Part shown: in pieces, positions 41,401 to 44,400 of the stretch
Layout: the number at the start of each line of letters is the position of its first letter
How positions within the stretch are numbered: the first letter of the stretch is position 1
Assembly (NCBI RefSeq): GCF_041468085.1
Contig: NZ_CP121017.1
Location: 3,475,676-3,539,675 of the forward strand
DNA: 64,000 nucleotides
Origin: Tistrella mobilis
Lineage (GTDB): Bacteria > Pseudomonadota > Alphaproteobacteria > Tistrellales > Tistrellaceae
Reading direction: 5' to 3'
Notes under the pieces: generated by a model
The model's database searches: none
Seen by the model: the letters and a program-made list of their open reading frames with translations, nothing else
Told to the model about the DNA's origin: nothing
Position numbers and translations under genes: made by a program

Positions 41401-44400
41401 GCCGGTGGCGGTGAACGAACCGCCCGGGGCGGTGATCGTCAGCACGTAATCCTGGCCGAGATCGTCGGTGTCGGCGATCGAAATGCCGGTGATCTGAAGA
41501 TCGGTGTCCTCGTTCACGGTCAGCGAGCCCGGCACGGTCAGCACCGGTGCCTCGTTCACGACCGTCACCTCCATGCTGCCGGTGGCGAGCGCCGAGGAAT
41601 AGGCGCTGGAGCTGCCGGTGATGGTGGTGTCGGCGGTGCCGCGGGTGGAACCGCTGGTGGCGGTGCCGATGGTCTGGTCCCAGGCGCGGAACGAGATGGT
41701 CGCGGTCTCGGCCGTGTTGCCGGCCGGGTCGTAGCGGAGCTGGGCATCCGCCGCCAGCAGAAGCGAGGCATTCACCGACACGGTGCCGACCGCATACCAG
41801 TTGGTGCCGTCGGTCGAATACTCCCAGCTGCCGGTGCCGGTCAGCGCGGTGATCGCGATACCCGATTCGGGGTTGGCATCGACATCGCCATAGCCGGCAT
41901 CGGTGAGCAGGTCGCTGACGGTGATGGCGGTCGACACGTCATTGCGATCCACCGGATCCAGCGTGATGTCGGTGGTCGACAGCGTCGGCGCGTCGTTGAT
42001 CTGGGTGACGACCATCGCCGCGCGGGAATCTTCCACGGAATAGGCCGTGCTGCCGCCCGTGCTGGACGCATCCCCCGTCTGGAGCGTGGACCCGCTGGTG
42101 GCCGTGCCCGAGGTCTGGTCCCAGCCCCGGAAGGTCAGCGATGCCGGGCCGCCGCGGTTGTTGTCGGGCACGAAACGGAACTGGGTGGTCGCTGCGAACA
42201 GCAGGGCCGCACTGTCGGATGCCGTCGTGCCCAGCCCGTACCAGTTGGTGCCGTCGGTCGTGTACTGCCAGGCGCCGTTGCCGAGGATACCGGTGATCGC
42301 GATGCCCGAAACCGCGCCGCTGTCGGGGTCGGCATAATTCACATCGGTCAGCCAGTCGCTGACCGAATAGGTCGTCGACATGGTGTTTTCATTGGTGGTC
42401 GTCAGCGCGACCTGCGATCCGTCGATGGTCGGCGCGTCGTTCACCGCAGAGACCGCCAGCGTCACCGTGGCCGTGTCGGTCTTCACCCCGCCGGAGCCGG
42501 TATTGCCGCCGTCATCGACATCGACGGTCAGGGTCACATTGCCGCTGGCATCGGCGGCGGGCGTGAAGGTCAACGCACTGGCCGCGATGAAGGCGTTGAT
42601 GTCGGCCACCGTGCCGGTCAGCGTCAGCGCGGTCGCCGTGCCGCCCACGGTCACGCCGCTGCCGCTGGTCGCGGCAAGCTCACCCTCGCCCACCGTGAAG
42701 GTCACCGTCACATCGCTGGTACCGGCATCGGCATCCGAAATCGAAATGCCGGTGAGCGCGGTCTCGGTGTCTTCGGTGACGTCGATCGACCCGGGCGCCG
42801 TGATCTCGGGCGCGTCGTTCACGGCCGTTACGGTGATCGCGAAGGTCTGACTGCTGACGGTGTGGTTGGTCGTATCCTTCACCGAGAAGCCGAAGCTGCC
42901 CGAGGTGGTTTCCGAGCCGTCATGCTCGTAGGTCAGCAGCCCGTCGTCGATATCCTTCTGGGTGAAGGTGTCATTCACCGACAGCGCGGTGCCGTTGCGC
43001 TTCAGCGTGCCCGCGGCCGGCGCCGTGGTCAGGGTATAGGTGACGTCGGCCGGATCGGTGTCTTCGGTATCCGACGACGACAGCATCGCCGAGGTGATGG
43101 TGGTGGAGCCGCCCTCGTCCAGCGTCGTGCCGGTATTGGTGTCGACCTTCGGCGGGGCATCGACCTCGATCGTGCGCTCGAAGGCGGCACTGGCCTGGGT
43201 CGCACTGTCGCCGCTGTCATCCGTCGCGACGATCGAGACCACACGGTCGCCGCCGGGCATGGAGGCAGTGCTGCCGGTATAGGCATAGACCACGCCCCGC
43301 AGCACGGTCTGATATTGGGCGACCGAGGCCGTGCCCGAAAGGGTCAGCGTGCCCGTGGCGTTGTTGTAGTTGACGTCGATCCCGTAGTTACTTGCATTGT
43401 CCGCCCCCGTGGTCGACATGGCGATACGATCCGACGTCCCGCCCGGGCGGGTGGTCAGGGTCAGCACCACGCTGGTCAGATTGCCGGAGTCGACGTCGAC
43501 GATCGTTGCGGATTCGGCCACCGCCACCGGCGAGCCGCCGGCACTGAAGAGCGGCGACGCCGAGGTGTCGTTCACCACCGGCGCATCGTTCACCGGCGTC
43601 GTGTTGACGGTGAAGGTATGCTGCACCGCGTCCGAATAGTTTGCGGACGACTGCTTCAGCGTGAAGGTCAGGGTGCCGGCAGTTTCCCCGCCGTCATGCT
43701 GGAAGGTGACGAGCCCGTCGTCGATATCCTGCTGGGTAAAGGTCCCGCCGGTCGACAGCGTGCTGCCGTTGAGCGACACGGTCAGATGACTGAGCGCCGC
43801 CACCGTATAGATCAGATCCGCCCCGGTGGCGTAATCGTCGGAGGCTTCCAGCATCGCGGTGGTGATGCTGCCCGATCCGCCCTCGGCAACCGTGGTGCCG
43901 GTATTGGTGGCGACCGTCGGGGTCTTGTCGATCTCGATCGTCAGATCGAAGGTGCCGACCTGATCATTGGCATCGGTGACCGTATAGCGGATGATGCGGT
44001 CGGTCGTGTCGAGAGCGGCCACCGACGACTGGTTCTTGTACTCGATATTGCGGAGAATATTCTGGTAGGTATTGAGTGACGCGGTGCCGGTGAAGGTCAA
44101 CGTGTAGTTATTATACGAGATGCTGACACCAGCATAGGTTCCCATAATGCGCGGGCGCTCCTGGAACGTGTCCGGAGGACTGACCAGCTGCACCGTCGCC
44201 GATTTTATCATCGTCGTGTCGTCGATGAGGAACAGGTCCGGCGCGAAGTACGCATAATCCTGACTACCTGAATAGGCACCCGGGGTATAGACGAAGGTGT
44301 CGGCCGAAATCGCCGGCGGATCATCGTCCAGGCTGGTGACGGCGACGCCGCTGCCGATCAGCTCGTCGGAGGTGGCGCCGTCGGCATCGGTGACGGTGGC

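Noticed and set aside
31111..44079. Further long plus-strand frames (31111-36486 and 36823-44079)
   Set aside because: Same antisense shadow effect over the adhesin gene; no recognisable domains and no credible starts.
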